From positions 124,223 to 188,222 of the forward strand of contig NZ_LKEG01000034.1 in the NCBI RefSeq assembly GCF_001645105.1: a DNA stretch of 64,000 nt, written 5' to 3'. Of this stretch, positions 1-9,296 are shown piece by piece (the first letter of the stretch is position 1; each line of letters starts with the position of its first letter). A program made the translations under genes and the position numbers. Source of the stretch: Pseudomonas marginalis (GTDB lineage: Bacteria > Pseudomonadota > Gammaproteobacteria > Pseudomonadales > Pseudomonadaceae). The notes beneath the pieces are model-generated. The model saw only the letters and a program-made list of their open reading frames with translations, made no database searches and had not been told where the DNA came from.

Positions 1-1306
1 CGTTAGAATTTCCGGGCCGCTCGCAAGCGTTGCAGCCAACGCTATCAGCGGCCGTGAATTGAAGCCACGTTATGCCCATTACGGACCGTTCCTGGATGCT
101 GACCAAAGTGTGCTGGACGAGGGTTTGGCCCTCTATTTTCCAGGCCCGAATTCGTTTACCGGGGAAGATGTCCTGGAATTACAGGGTCACGGTGGCCCGG
201 TTGTCCTGGATATGTTGCTGCAACGTTGCCTGCAACTGGGCTGTCGCTTGGCCAGGCCAGGTGAATTCAGCGAACGGGCCTTTCTCAATGAAAAGCTCGA
301 CCTGGCTCAGGCTGAGGCCATTGCTGATTTGATCGAAGCCAGTTCTGCACAGGCTGCACGTAATGCACTGCGCTCGCTGCAGGGCGCGTTCTCCCTGCGT
401 GTGCATAACTTGACCGAGCAACTGATCAGCCTGCGTATTTACGTCGAGGCCGCGATTGATTTTCCCGAGGAAGAAATCGACTTTCTCGCCGATGGCCACG
501 TATTGGCGATGCTGGATAAAGTTCGTGATGAGTTATCCACAGTCCTGCGCGAAGCGGGGCAAGGCGCGCTGCTGCGTGACGGCATGACGGTGGTGATCGC
601 TGGGCGGCCGAATGCGGGTAAATCCAGCCTGCTCAATGCGCTGGCGGGGCGTGAAGCCGCCATCGTCACCGAGATTGCCGGTACCACCCGGGATATCCTG
701 CGCGAACATATCCACATCGACGGCATGCCACTGCATGTAGTCGACACAGCAGGTTTGCGTGATACCGACGATCAGGTGGAAAAGATCGGCGTGGAACGCG
801 CACTCAAAGCCATCGGCGAAGCGGATCGGGTGTTGCTGGTGGTGGATGCCACGGCGCCCGAGGCTGCGGATCCTTTTGCATTGTGGCCGGAATTCCTCGA
901 GCAACGGCCGGACCCGGCCAAAGTCACCTTGATTCGCAACAAAGCCGACTTGACGGGTGAAGCCATTGCCATGGAAACCAGCGCGGATGGCCATGTCACT
1001 CTAAGCTTGAGCGCGAAATCAGCAGGTGAAGGTCTGGAATTGCTGCGCGACCACCTCAAGGCGTGCATGGGTTACGAGCAGACCTCGGAAAGCAGCTTCA
1101 GTGCGCGCCGCAGGCATCTAGAGGCGTTGCGTCATGCGAGCGCAGCGTTGGAGCATGGTCGGGCGCAATTGACCTTGGCGGGGGCAGGGGAGCTGCTGGC
1201 TGAGGATTTACGCCAGGCGCAGCAACTGCTGGGAGAAATCACCGGCGCATTCAGCTCCGATGATTTGTTGGGGCGGATATTTTCCAGCTTCTGCATCGGC
1301 AAATAA
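1..1306 (+). CDS. mnmE: tRNA uridine-5-carboxymethylaminomethyl synthesis GTPase MnmE (5' partial)
   Basis: MnmE and MnmG together install the (carboxymethyl)aminomethyl group on C5 of the wobble uridine of several tRNAs. The reading frame is open from base 2, so the gene enters from outside the window; about 434 residues are visible against roughly 456 in the family. The N-terminal folate-binding region ([18 protein letters not shown]) is followed by the G domain: Walker [10 protein letters not shown] near visible residue 200, GTTRD, DTAGLR and NKAD. The protein ends in the conserved FCIGK, whose Cys is needed for modification. A DnaA nonamer lies inside the gene at 533-541. Convergent with the TonB receptor gene. 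Identification is secure. Confidence 0.97.
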   Translation, partial: VRISGPLASVAANAISGRELKPRYAHYGPFLDADQSVLDEGLALYFPGPNSFTGEDVLELQGHGGPVVLDMLLQRCLQLGCRLARPGEFSERAFLNEKLDLAQAEAIADLIEASSAQAARNALRSLQGAFSLRVHNLTEQLISLRIYVEAAIDFPEEEIDFLADGHVLAMLDKVRDELSTVLREAGQGALLRDGMTVVIAGRPNAGKSSLLNALAGREAAIVTEIAGTTRDILREHIHIDGMPLHVVDTAGLRDTDDQVEKIGVERALKAIGEADRVLLVVDATAPEAADPFALWPEFLEQRPDPAKVTLIRNKADLTGEAIAMETSADGHVTLSLSAKSAGEGLELLRDHLKACMGYEQTSESSFSARRRHLEALRHASAALEHGRAQLTLAGAGELLAEDLRQAQQLLGEITGAFSSDDLLGRIFSSFCIGK

Positions 1307-1325
1307 CCAAGTTATCCACACCCCC

Positions 1326-1349
1326 TGTAGGCGCTGGCTTGCCAGCGAT
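1326..1349. repeat. Single REP-type palindrome
   Basis: GTAGGCGCTGGCTTGCCAGCGAT contains the perfect inverted repeat CGCTGGC-TT-GCCAGCG (1332-1347). This matches the general form of pseudomonad REP elements (GTAGG...GCTTGC...GCGAT) and sits in the short convergent gap after mnmE. Confidence 0.7.
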
Positions 1350-1352
1350 AGC

Positions 1353-1382
1353 GGCCTGAAGAACGGCAGAATTCTTCAGGCC
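1353..1382. terminator. Bidirectional stem-loop terminator between mnmE and the TonB receptor gene
   Basis: GGCCTGAAGAA (1353-1363) pairs perfectly with TTCTTCAGGCC (1372-1382) across an 8-base loop. It lies between the stop codons of two convergent genes. There is no strong T-run, so efficiency is uncertain. Confidence 0.6.
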
Positions 1383-1390
1383 CTCATCTA

Positions 1391-3829
1391 TCACCAGTTG
1401 TACGAAACCGTCCCAAGCAGCGTACGGCTTTCACCCCAATAGCAGCGGCCTGCGTCGTTGCAACCAGATACATATTCCTTGTCGAACAGGTTCTTGGCGT
1501 TCACGTCCACAGACCAATGTTTGTCGATCTGATAGCCAACGGCTGCGTCCACCAAGGTGACGCTTCCTGCATCCAACTTCCCGTACAGCGTTGGCGCGGT
1601 GTAGGAAAAGGTGCTGTCGAAATAACGCACACCGCCGCCCAGGGACAAGCCTTTGAGTTGGCCATCAAGGAATCGGTACTTGCTCCACACCGAAGCCTGG
1701 TTGCGTGGAACCCCCGTCATCTGGTGCCCTTCGACCAGCGATGTAGCCGAATCCTTGGTAATCCGAGCGTCAGTGTAGGTGTAGGCGGCCGTCACATTCA
1801 GGTTGGGCGTGATATTGCTGTTCACCTCGACTTCCGCACCTTTAGCCCGGCTTTCGCCCACCTGGCGATAGCTGTTGGTGGTGGCGTCGAGGTAGGTGTC
1901 GTCTTCCTTGCGCAGGTCATACACCGACAGGGTCATCGCCGTATCCCAGCCGATCGGCTCGTACTTCACACCCACTTCGTACTGGCTGCTGGTAATCGGC
2001 TTCAGCGGCGAACCGGCATTGGAGATCTGCTGCACCGGCACAAATGCGGTGGAGTAGCTGACGTACGGCGTCAGGCCGTTGTCGAACTGGTACATCACCC
2101 CGCCCTGGTAGGTGAACTTGCGGTCTTCCGAGCCGGTGTTGCTGGCCTTGTTGACCTTGTCGCGGAAATCGCTGTCGACCCAGTCCTGACGACCACCCAG
2201 CAGGAACAGCCAGTGGTCATACTTGCTCTGGATCTGTGCATAAACGCCTTTCATCTGCTGCTCGAGCAAGGTGTTTTGCACCGCCACGGGCGTAAGTGGA
2301 TCACGCACATACACGGGGTTATACACATTGATGGTGCCGGCGAAACCGGCATCCCAATCCTGATTGAAAGAGGTGCGGTCATAGCTGGCACCCAACAGCA
2401 CGGTGTTTTCCAGGCCACCCACCTGGAATTTGCCTTCCAACTGGTTATCCAGGGAATACACCATCGACTTGTTGTAGCGGTCGTAGGCGGTCATGTTCAG
2501 TTGTGTACCGAATCCGCGGTTATTCAGCGCGCTGGGCCAGGTTTCATGACGGTTGATGCGGGACTGCATATACCGCGAGTTCTGACGGAACTGCCAATCA
2601 TCGTTGAAGCTGTGGCTGAATTCGTAACCGGTGCTCCAGGCTTCACGTTCAAATGTGTTCCAGTCCGGGTCGCCGAGCAGGGTGTGCTTGGACAGCTTGC
2701 CATTGGGATTTTTCAGCAAGGTGCCCGCGGCCGGTAGGCCAAGTTCGAGATTGGTGTGGTCCTTTTGGTAATTGGCTAACAGGGTGAGGGTGTTGTAGTC
2801 GTCGAAATTCAGGGTCAGCGAGGGGGCGATGTACAGGCGATCATCTGGCACATGGTCAGTCTGTGTGTCGGATTTTCGACCAAGCATCACAACCCGGCCA
2901 AGGATATTGCCGCTGTCATTGAGCGGCCCCGAGATATCCACACCCAACTGACGCCGATTATTCGAGCCATACCCCAGCTGGACTTCACCTTGCGGCGTGG
3001 CAGTCGGGTGTTTGCTCACCAGGTTCACCAAGCCGCCAGGTGCGTTTTCGCCGTAGAGCAGGGAAGAGGGGCCACGGAAGATTTCGACGCGCTCCAGGCC
3101 ATACGGCTCACTGGTGGTGTCATACCGATTGCCTTGTAAGCGTAGGCCATCTCGCAGCAAACCGTAGCCGTAATCCGTGGCATTGAAACCACGAATGAAG
3201 AACAGGTCACCGGCCAGACCGTCGCCGGCAGCAAAAGGTGGCGCGAAGATACCTGGCACGTAGCCCAACACTTCCGTCAGGGTTTGCGACTTTTGGTCCT
3301 TGATACGCTGGCTGGTGACCACCGATGCCGAACGCGGTGTTTCTGACAGGGGCGTGCTGGTCTTGGTACCGATGCGGCTGTTTTGTGCCTTGTAGCCCAC
3401 ATCCCCGGCGATCTCCTGGTTGAAACCGCTTTGTTGATAAGTGCTGACTGTGGTGGGCGCAAGCGTGAGTTGCCCTGCGGGAATGACTTGCAGGACATAG
3501 CTGCCGGGCGCCTGGGATACCGCTTGTAACCCCGAGTTCTGCAGCAACAGCGCAAAGCCTTGCTCCACCGAATACTCGCCCTCAAGCCCGGTCGTGCTCA
3601 AACGCGCGGTTTGCTGGGGTGAGAAAGACAGAATCACGTTCGCTTTGGCCGCAAATTGGCTCAAGGCATTGTCCAGGGGACCGGCTGCAATGACGTAGTG
3701 CTGCACCGCGCTGGCGGCCAGGGCATCAGTGGATAACAAAACACTGGCGGTGGCTGCCGTGCCGAGCAGCAGGCTGCACGTCATACCGTGGTAGGAAAGT
3801 CGTTGGCGGAGCTTGGAAGGGAGGCGCAT
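1391..3829 (-). CDS. TonB-dependent siderophore receptor with N-terminal signalling (STN) domain
   Basis: Outer-membrane receptor of 812 residues, probably for a ferric siderophore. A long signal peptide (residues about 1-39, ending ALAAS) precedes an STN/secretin-TonB N-terminal domain (about 45-110). A plug follows (about 150-270, with RGFNATDYG and VEIFRGPSSLLYGENAPGG), then a beta-barrel ending in the outer-membrane signature SYNW. The STN domain is typical of transducer receptors that signal through a FecR-type anti-sigma factor, and such a gene lies just upstream. The 92-bp gap before the start could carry the ECF-dependent promoter. The ligand cannot be told from sequence. Confidence 0.93.
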   Translation of the reverse strand: MRLPSKLRQRLSYHGMTCSLLLGTAATASVLLSTDALAASAVQHYVIAAGPLDNALSQFAAKANVILSFSPQQTARLSTTGLEGEYSVEQGFALLLQNSGLQAVSQAPGSYVLQVIPAGQLTLAPTTVSTYQQSGFNQEIAGDVGYKAQNSRIGTKTSTPLSETPRSASVVTSQRIKDQKSQTLTEVLGYVPGIFAPPFAAGDGLAGDLFFIRGFNATDYGYGLLRDGLRLQGNRYDTTSEPYGLERVEIFRGPSSLLYGENAPGGLVNLVSKHPTATPQGEVQLGYGSNNRRQLGVDISGPLNDSGNILGRVVMLGRKSDTQTDHVPDDRLYIAPSLTLNFDDYNTLTLLANYQKDHTNLELGLPAAGTLLKNPNGKLSKHTLLGDPDWNTFEREAWSTGYEFSHSFNDDWQFRQNSRYMQSRINRHETWPSALNNRGFGTQLNMTAYDRYNKSMVYSLDNQLEGKFQVGGLENTVLLGASYDRTSFNQDWDAGFAGTINVYNPVYVRDPLTPVAVQNTLLEQQMKGVYAQIQSKYDHWLFLLGGRQDWVDSDFRDKVNKASNTGSEDRKFTYQGGVMYQFDNGLTPYVSYSTAFVPVQQISNAGSPLKPITSSQYEVGVKYEPIGWDTAMTLSVYDLRKEDDTYLDATTNSYRQVGESRAKGAEVEVNSNITPNLNVTAAYTYTDARITKDSATSLVEGHQMTGVPRNQASVWSKYRFLDGQLKGLSLGGGVRYFDSTFSYTAPTLYGKLDAGSVTLVDAAVGYQIDKHWSVDVNAKNLFDKEYVSGCNDAGRCYWGESRTLLGTVSYNW

Positions 3830-3921
3830 AGGTGGATAAGCCCTGAAGGTGACGTCGTGATTACCTGTAGGGCCGTGTCAGGTAAAAAAAAGATAACCCC
3901 TGGTGCGGATATTTTTTGCGA

Positions 3922-4866
3922 TCAACCGATTCGCTTGACCGAAACCCAATAACGGGTGAAGTACTTCACCTGGATCGGCAGTGTTGCCTGCAGATTGGCC
4001 AGTACCGCGTCGGTGGAATCCAGGCGGAAGGTCCCGGAGACACGCAGGCGTGCCGACGCCAAGTCGCATTGCAGGACGCCAGGGCGGTAGCGGGCGAGGT
4101 CTTCGATCACCTCTCCGAGGCGAGCATTCAATACGATCAACTGACCCTCGACCCAGGCCGCCTGTGAGCTGCGGTACGCGTGGTTAACCCCCACGTGTTG
4201 GCGATCAAAGTCAGCGCTTTCACCGGCACTGAGTAGCCGCGCATGGTTGGGTTGGTCACCAGGCGCTACGCTCACCCGATCCTCCAGGACGCCGACACGT
4301 GTGGAATCTGGCAACTGGCGCACGTTGAATGTGGTGCCCAAGGCCTGGATTCGGCCTTGGCGGGTCTCGACATAAAAGGGCGTTTGGCCACCCCCCTTGC
4401 CTGTGTGGATAAGTACTTCACCTTCACGCAGTCGGATCAAACGCTGACGCCCATCGAATACCACGTCAATTGCCGTACGGGTGTTCAGATCAATTCGCGT
4501 GCCGTCAGCCAGCTCGACACGTCGGCGCTCACCCACGGAGGTCCGGTAGTCGGCCCATACGTTGCCAAGGGGCGTGTGTTGCTGAACATTCCAGCCGAGG
4601 TACCCGGTACCGCCCAACACCAGCATCCACTTCAACACCTGGCGACGTTGCTGGCTGGTCGACAATGCGCGGCGGGTGAAATCCTGGGGCAGGGCGCCGA
4701 GGCTGCGCTGCAACTGCTCCATCTGGTTCCACGCGGCCTGATGGGACGGATCGCCGTTGAGCCATTGTTGCCAGGCATGGCGCTCGGCGGCGGTCGGTGT
4801 CTGGGATTGAAACTGCACATACCAACTGGCAGCGGCCTCGAAGGTCTTGCGATCAGGCGCCGCCAT
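3922..4866 (-). CDS. FecR-family anti-sigma / sigma-regulator protein
   Basis: Cytoplasmic-membrane regulator of 314 residues that relays receptor occupancy to the ECF sigma factor. The N-terminal DUF4880-like region (FEAAASWYVQFQSQTP, AWQQWLNGDPSHQAAW) is followed by a single membrane-spanning region near residue 90 and a periplasmic FecR domain (DYRTSVGERRRVELADGT, LREGEVLIHTGK, TFNVRQ). The chosen ATG overlaps the sigma gene stop (TAATG), implying translational coupling; a longer reading with an upstream start is possible but would overlap the sigma gene. The pair matches the FecI-FecR-receptor arrangement common in Pseudomonas. Confidence 0.92.
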   Translation of the reverse strand: MAAPDRKTFEAAASWYVQFQSQTPTAAERHAWQQWLNGDPSHQAAWNQMEQLQRSLGALPQDFTRRALSTSQQRRQVLKWMLVLGGTGYLGWNVQQHTPLGNVWADYRTSVGERRRVELADGTRIDLNTRTAIDVVFDGRQRLIRLREGEVLIHTGKGGGQTPFYVETRQGRIQALGTTFNVRQLPDSTRVGVLEDRVSVAPGDQPNHARLLSAGESADFDRQHVGVNHAYRSSQAAWVEGQLIVLNARLGEVIEDLARYRPGVLQCDLASARLRVSGTFRLDSTDAVLANLQATLPIQVKYFTRYWVSVKRIG

Positions 4867-5372
4867 TACAAGCTGGCCATGATCAGCGAGCATTCAGTCA
4901 ATGCACGGATCATGTGCTTCTTCACCGTGGTCAGTGAGACCTGGAGCTGATCGGCAATCTGTTGATAAGTCAGCCCCTCGATCTGCGACAGCATGAAAAT
5001 CCGCCGGGCCCGCTCGCCGAGTGCAGACAAGGCTTTATCCACAGCCACTAACGTCTCGAGGATGATGGCTTTATCTTCTTCGCTGATGGCTATCGCTTCA
5101 GGCCGTTCGGCCAAGGTCTGCTTGTAGGCCTGTTCGATAGCGTGCCGACGGTAACGATCAATCACCAGGCCTCTGGCGATGGTCGCCAAATAGTCACGCG
5201 GTTCAACGATCTGCGCCGCATGCCGCCCGCCCAGGATGCGCACGAACGTATCGTGCGCCACATCGGCCGCATCGCAGGCGTTATGCAACTTACCTTTGAG
5301 CCACCCATGCAGCCAGGAATGGTGCTGCTCATAGATGTTCTGGACCGCAGCCGTGTGTGAGGAAGGGGACAT
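4866..5372 (-). CDS. FecI-type ECF RNA polymerase sigma factor
   Basis: ECF (iron-starvation) sigma factor of 168 residues. Region 2 is visible as CDAADVAHDTFVRILG and region 4 as LSQIEGLTYQQIADQLQVS followed by TTVKKHM, the -35 recognition helix. A TTG start 12 bases upstream (5384) is also possible, but the ATG at 5370-5372 fits family length better. A good Fur box lies about 20-40 bp upstream, so expression is likely iron-repressed; the expected target is the receptor gene two genes downstream. Confidence 0.92.
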   Translation of the reverse strand: MSPSSHTAAVQNIYEQHHSWLHGWLKGKLHNACDAADVAHDTFVRILGGRHAAQIVEPRDYLATIARGLVIDRYRRHAIEQAYKQTLAERPEAIAISEEDKAIILETLVAVDKALSALGERARRIFMLSQIEGLTYQQIADQLQVSLTTVKKHMIRALTECSLIMASL

Positions 5373-5392
5373 AGGGCATGACAAGGCAGGTT

Positions 5393-5411
5393 AATGATAA
5401 TCGCTATTATT
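5393..5411 (-). promoter_or_regulatory. Fur box upstream of the ECF sigma gene
   Basis: On the sense strand of the sigma gene the 19-mer reads AATAATAGCGATTATCATT, built from Fur-type hexamers (ATAATA, GATTAT, ATCATT) and close to the classical GATAATGATAATCATTATC. Position and sequence support iron-dependent repression by Fur. Confidence 0.7.
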
Positions 5412-5934
5412 AACTGCCCTGCGGTTTTCTCACAATAGATCTCTTTTTGCCGTGCTCACCACCGAGTGGAAGGTTTCGGCTGGCATTGTCGTGGACAGAA
5501 TACAGCCAGATTCACTGATTTCTGTGGATTAAGCCCTGTGAATAACCGCTCCTGTGCCCAGTTGATAACAGGTCCTGAAACCTGAGCAAAAACCCCTCTG
5601 TGGATAACCACCTGTTTAATCCACAGGCTTAAAGCACTTATCCAACGGCCTCATTGCCACATGACCACAGACTTTTGAATCGCTGTACACAACGTAAATT
5701 AAGGCCTGTAGAGATCTATCCACAGAAATGCTATTCAGTAGAAATAAACATAAAAACAAAGCTTTAATATATTTCTCTCTTTTAATTTCTATTGTCTGTG
5801 ATTCATCCACAGCTGGTTAAATTTTGTGCAAAGGGTTCTTTAGGAAGGGCTAAGTCCCTATACTTGCCGCCAAAGCTCTAAAACCAGCTCAACCAATCAA
5901 TTCCTAATTACCTACATAAGCAGGCACGAGGTGC
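5412..5934. other. AT-rich DnaA-box region upstream of mnmG, oriC-like
   Basis: This stretch of about 520 bp holds no convincing gene. It carries a perfect DnaA box TGTGGATAA (5599-5607), a perfect consensus box TGTGAATAA (5537-5545, TTATTCACA on the other strand) and near-matches at 5525 (TGTGGATTA), 5625, 5637, 5717 and 5806. Beside them is an AT-rich block at about 5740-5800, resembling a DNA-unwinding element. E. coli oriC lies directly beside mnmG, and DnaA boxes before gidA/mnmG have been described in P. putida besides the main origin next to dnaA. Whether it fires as an origin or acts as a DnaA-binding or regulatory site cannot be told. It must also hold the mnmG promoter. Confidence 0.55.
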
Positions 5935-7830
5935 GTGGTGGATTTCCCTTCCCGTTTTGAAGTGATCGTCATCGGCGGCGGTCATGCCGGTACCGAGGCA
6001 GCACTGGCGTCAGCACGCATGGGCGTAAAAACCCTGTTGTTGACGCATAACGTGGAAACCCTCGGTGCCATGAGTTGCAACCCCGCCATCGGTGGGATCG
6101 GCAAAAGCCACCTGGTCAAGGAAATCGACGCCCTTGGCGGTGTGATGGCCATGGCGACCGACAAAGGTGGCATCCAATTTCGCGTGCTCAACAGCCGCAA
6201 AGGTCCGGCCGTACGTGCCACTCGGGCACAGGCTGACCGCATCCTGTATAAGGCTGCCGTGCGCGAAACCCTGGAAAACCAGCCGAACCTGTGGATATTT
6301 CAACAAGCAGCGGATGACCTGATCGTCGAGCAGGACCAGGTACGCGGTGTCGTCACGCAAATGGGCCTGCGCTTCCTGGCAGAATCCGTGGTGTTGACCA
6401 CCGGCACGTTCCTCGGTGGACTTATCCACATTGGTATGCAGAATTACTCCGGTGGCCGCGCCGGCGATCCGCCATCGATTGCCCTGGCAAAACGCCTGCG
6501 GGAACTGCCGCTGCGCGTAGGTCGCTTGAAAACCGGGACCCCGCCGCGTATTGACGGGCGTTCTGTGGACTTCTCGGTGATGACCGAACAAGCCGGCGAT
6601 ACGCCGATCCCAGTCATGTCGTTCATGGGTTCCAAAGAGCAGCACCCCAAACAGGTCAGCTGCTGGATTACCCACACCAATGCACGTACCCACGAGATCA
6701 TCGCCGCGAACCTCGACCGTTCGCCGATGTATTCCGGGGTGATCGAAGGCATTGGCCCGCGTTATTGCCCGTCGATCGAAGACAAGATCCATCGCTTTGC
6801 CGACAAGGAAAGCCACCAGGTCTTCATCGAACCCGAAGGCTTGACCACCCACGAGCTGTACCCGAACGGGATTTCCACTTCCCTGCCGTTCGACGTGCAA
6901 ATCCAGATCGTGCAATCGATTCGCGGTATGGAAAACGCACACATCGTGCGTCCGGGCTACGCCATCGAGTACGACTACTTCGACCCGCGTGACCTGAAGT
7001 ACAGCCTGGAAACCAAAGTGATCGGCGGTCTGTTCTTCGCTGGGCAAATCAACGGCACTACCGGTTACGAAGAAGCCGGCGCCCAGGGTTTGCTGGCCGG
7101 GACCAATGCCGCACTGCGTGCTCAAGGCAAAGACAGCTGGTGCCCGCGTCGCGATGAAGCGTACATCGGTGTGTTGGTGGACGACCTGATTACCCTGGGT
7201 ACCCAGGAACCGTACCGGATGTTCACTTCCCGGGCGGAATATCGCCTGATCCTGCGGGAAGACAACGCCGACCTGCGCCTGACCGAGAAAGGTCGCGAGC
7301 TGGGCCTGGTCGATGACGCACGCTGGGAAGCCTTCTGCAAAAAACGCGAAAGCATCACGCTCGAAGAGCAGCGTCTGAAAAGCACCTGGGTTCGCCCGGG
7401 CACTGAACAAGGCGACGCGATTGCGGAAAAATTCGGCACGCCGCTGACCCACGAGTACAACTTGTTGAACCTGCTGTCGCGTCCGGAAATCGACTACGCC
7501 GGTCTGGTCGAAGTAACCGGCCAGGGCGCAGAAGACCCACAGGTTGCCGAGCAGGTCGAAATCAAGACCAAATACGCCGGTTACATTGACCGCCAGCAGG
7601 ATGAGATCGCTCGCCTGCGCGCCAGTGAAGACACCAAGCTGCCTACGGATATCGACTACACCGGAATTTCCGGGCTGTCGAAAGAAATCCAAAGCAAGCT
7701 GGGGATAACTCGGCCGCAGACTTTGGGCCAGGCTTCACGTATCCCCGGCGTCACCCCGGCAGCGATTTCGCTGTTGATGATCCATTTGAAAAAACGCGGC
7801 GCGGGCCGTCAGTTGGAGCAAAGCGCTTGA
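5935..7830 (+). CDS. mnmG: tRNA uridine-5-carboxymethylaminomethyl modification enzyme MnmG (GidA)
   Basis: FAD- and NADH-dependent partner of MnmE in wobble-uridine modification; 631 residues, the usual length. The dinucleotide-binding motif [12 protein letters not shown] is at residues about 13-24, with the signatures [20 protein letters not shown] and the conserved [20 protein letters not shown] motif (here [16 protein letters not shown]). Two consecutive GTG codons (5935, 5938) can serve as start. The last base of the stop overlaps the TTG start of rsmG. A DnaA nonamer lies within the gene at 6422-6430. Confidence 0.97.
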   Translation: MVDFPSRFEVIVIGGGHAGTEAALASARMGVKTLLLTHNVETLGAMSCNPAIGGIGKSHLVKEIDALGGVMAMATDKGGIQFRVLNSRKGPAVRATRAQADRILYKAAVRETLENQPNLWIFQQAADDLIVEQDQVRGVVTQMGLRFLAESVVLTTGTFLGGLIHIGMQNYSGGRAGDPPSIALAKRLRELPLRVGRLKTGTPPRIDGRSVDFSVMTEQAGDTPIPVMSFMGSKEQHPKQVSCWITHTNARTHEIIAANLDRSPMYSGVIEGIGPRYCPSIEDKIHRFADKESHQVFIEPEGLTTHELYPNGISTSLPFDVQIQIVQSIRGMENAHIVRPGYAIEYDYFDPRDLKYSLETKVIGGLFFAGQINGTTGYEEAGAQGLLAGTNAALRAQGKDSWCPRRDEAYIGVLVDDLITLGTQEPYRMFTSRAEYRLILREDNADLRLTEKGRELGLVDDARWEAFCKKRESITLEEQRLKSTWVRPGTEQGDAIAEKFGTPLTHEYNLLNLLSRPEIDYAGLVEVTGQGAEDPQVAEQVEIKTKYAGYIDRQQDEIARLRASEDTKLPTDIDYTGISGLSKEIQSKLGITRPQTLGQASRIPGVTPAAISLLMIHLKKRGAGRQLEQSA

Positions 7831-8471
7831 GTTCGTTGGTCACCTCGCAACACGCCGAAGAGTTATCCACAGGTGCGCGCCAGTTGGGCGTCGACCTGAC
7901 CCCGGCCCAGCATGAATTGCTGTTGGGCTACCTGGCCCTGTTGATCAAATGGAACAAGGCTTACAACCTGACCGCAGTGCGTGATCCCGACGAAATGGTC
8001 TCCCGCCATCTGCTCGACAGCTTGAGCGTGATGCCGTTTATCGAAAACGGCCGTTGGCTCGACGTGGGCAGTGGCGGCGGCATGCCCGGCATCCCGCTGG
8101 CGATCCTGTTTCCCGAGTCGCAAGTGACCTGCCTTGATAGCAATGGCAAGAAGACCCGCTTCCTGACTCAGGTCAAACTCGAACTCAAACTGGATAACCT
8201 GCAAGTTATCCACAGCCGGGTCGAAGGCTTCACGCCTGAACAGCCTTTCAACGGAATCGTTTCCCGGGCATTCAGCAGCATGGAGAACTTCAGCAACTGG
8301 ACCCGCCATCTGGGCGATCGTGACACCCGTTGGCTGGCAATGAAGGGCGTTCATCCAAGCGACGAGCTGTTAGCATTGCCGGCAGACTTCCACCTCGATA
8401 GCGAACACGCCTTGGCCGTACCCGGTTGCCAAGGCCAACGCCATCTGCTGATACTGCGCCGCACGGCATGA
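7827..8471 (+). CDS. rsmG: 16S rRNA (guanine(527)-N(7))-methyltransferase RsmG (GidB)
   Basis: SAM-dependent methyltransferase modifying G527 of 16S rRNA; 214 residues. Family signatures: [25 protein letters not shown], then the SAM site [16 protein letters not shown] (about residues 73-88) and SRAFSSM. The start is a TTG that overlaps the mnmG stop, so the two genes are translationally coupled. Two DnaA nonamers (7863-7871 and 8206-8214) are inside the coding sequence. Confidence 0.96.
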   Translation: MSSLVTSQHAEELSTGARQLGVDLTPAQHELLLGYLALLIKWNKAYNLTAVRDPDEMVSRHLLDSLSVMPFIENGRWLDVGSGGGMPGIPLAILFPESQVTCLDSNGKKTRFLTQVKLELKLDNLQVIHSRVEGFTPEQPFNGIVSRAFSSMENFSNWTRHLGDRDTRWLAMKGVHPSDELLALPADFHLDSEHALAVPGCQGQRHLLILRRTA

Positions 8472-8489
8472 TTGGGAACACAAGCAAGA

Positions 8490-9287
8490 ATGGCTAAGGT
8501 ATTCGCGATAGCGAACCAGAAAGGTGGCGTGGGCAAAACCACCACCTGCATCAACCTCGCAGCATCCCTGGTCGCTACCAAGCGTCGGGTGCTGCTGATC
8601 GATCTCGATCCACAGGGCAACGCCACCATGGGTAGCGGTGTGGATAAACACGGCCTGGAAAACTCGGTCTACGACCTGCTGATTGGTGAGTGCGACCTGG
8701 CCCAAGCCATGCACTACTCCGAACACGGCGGTTACCAACTGCTGCCGGCCAACCGCGATTTGACCGCGGCGGAAGTGGTGCTGCTGGAAATGCAGATGAA
8801 AGAAAGCCGTCTGCGCAGCGCATTGGCGCCGATCCGCGAGAACTACGACTACATTTTGATCGACTGCCCACCGTCATTGTCGATGCTGACATTGAACGCG
8901 CTGGTGGCCGCCGACGGCGTGATTATCCCCATGCAGTGTGAGTACTACGCACTGGAAGGTTTGAGCGACCTTGTGGATAACATCAAGCGTATTGCCGAGC
9001 TGCTCAACCCGAACCTGCAGATCGAAGGCTTGCTGCGCACCATGTTCGATCCGCGCCTGAGCCTGATGAATGATGTGTCGGCCCAGCTCAAGGAACACTT
9101 CGGCGAGCAGTTGTACGACACCGTGATTCCACGCAACATCCGCCTGGCCGAAGCACCCAGCTATGGCATGCCTGCGCTGGCATACGACAAGACTTCGCGT
9201 GGTGCCATTGCCTACCTGGCGCTGGCCGGCGAGATGGTTCGTCGCCAACGCCGCAACTCACGCACCGCTGCAGCCCAGCCAACTTAA
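8490..9287 (+). CDS. parA: Chromosome-partitioning ATPase ParA (Soj)
   Basis: ParA-type ATPase of 265 residues that works with ParB and parS to segregate the origin region. The deviant Walker A box KGGVGKTT is at residues 11-18, with LIDLDPQGNATMG (switch I) and LIDCPPSLSMLT (Walker B). The ATG at 8490 is preceded by AAGCAAGA, a modest ribosome-binding site; an in-frame upstream extension is less likely. parB follows 9 bp downstream, the standard parAB operon near the origin. Two DnaA nonamers (8639, 8972) are inside the gene. Confidence 0.97.
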   Translation: MAKVFAIANQKGGVGKTTTCINLAASLVATKRRVLLIDLDPQGNATMGSGVDKHGLENSVYDLLIGECDLAQAMHYSEHGGYQLLPANRDLTAAEVVLLEMQMKESRLRSALAPIRENYDYILIDCPPSLSMLTLNALVAADGVIIPMQCEYYALEGLSDLVDNIKRIAELLNPNLQIEGLLRTMFDPRLSLMNDVSAQLKEHFGEQLYDTVIPRNIRLAEAPSYGMPALAYDKTSRGAIAYLALAGEMVRRQRRNSRTAAAQPT

Positions 9288-9296
9288 GGAATCCCC

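Noticed and set aside
1..1306. mnmE as a truncated pseudogene
   Set aside because: The frame is open from the first codon of the window; the missing N-terminus is only outside the window.
3830..3921. Run of eight A and nearby GATAACC before the receptor gene, considered as a terminator or second Fur box
   Set aside because: No stem-loop beside the run, and too few Fur-type hexamers; an ECF promoter is more likely but cannot be placed with confidence.
6010..7692. Open frame of 560 codons antisense to mnmG
   Set aside because: Shadow of a conserved gene; no start signal or known motif.
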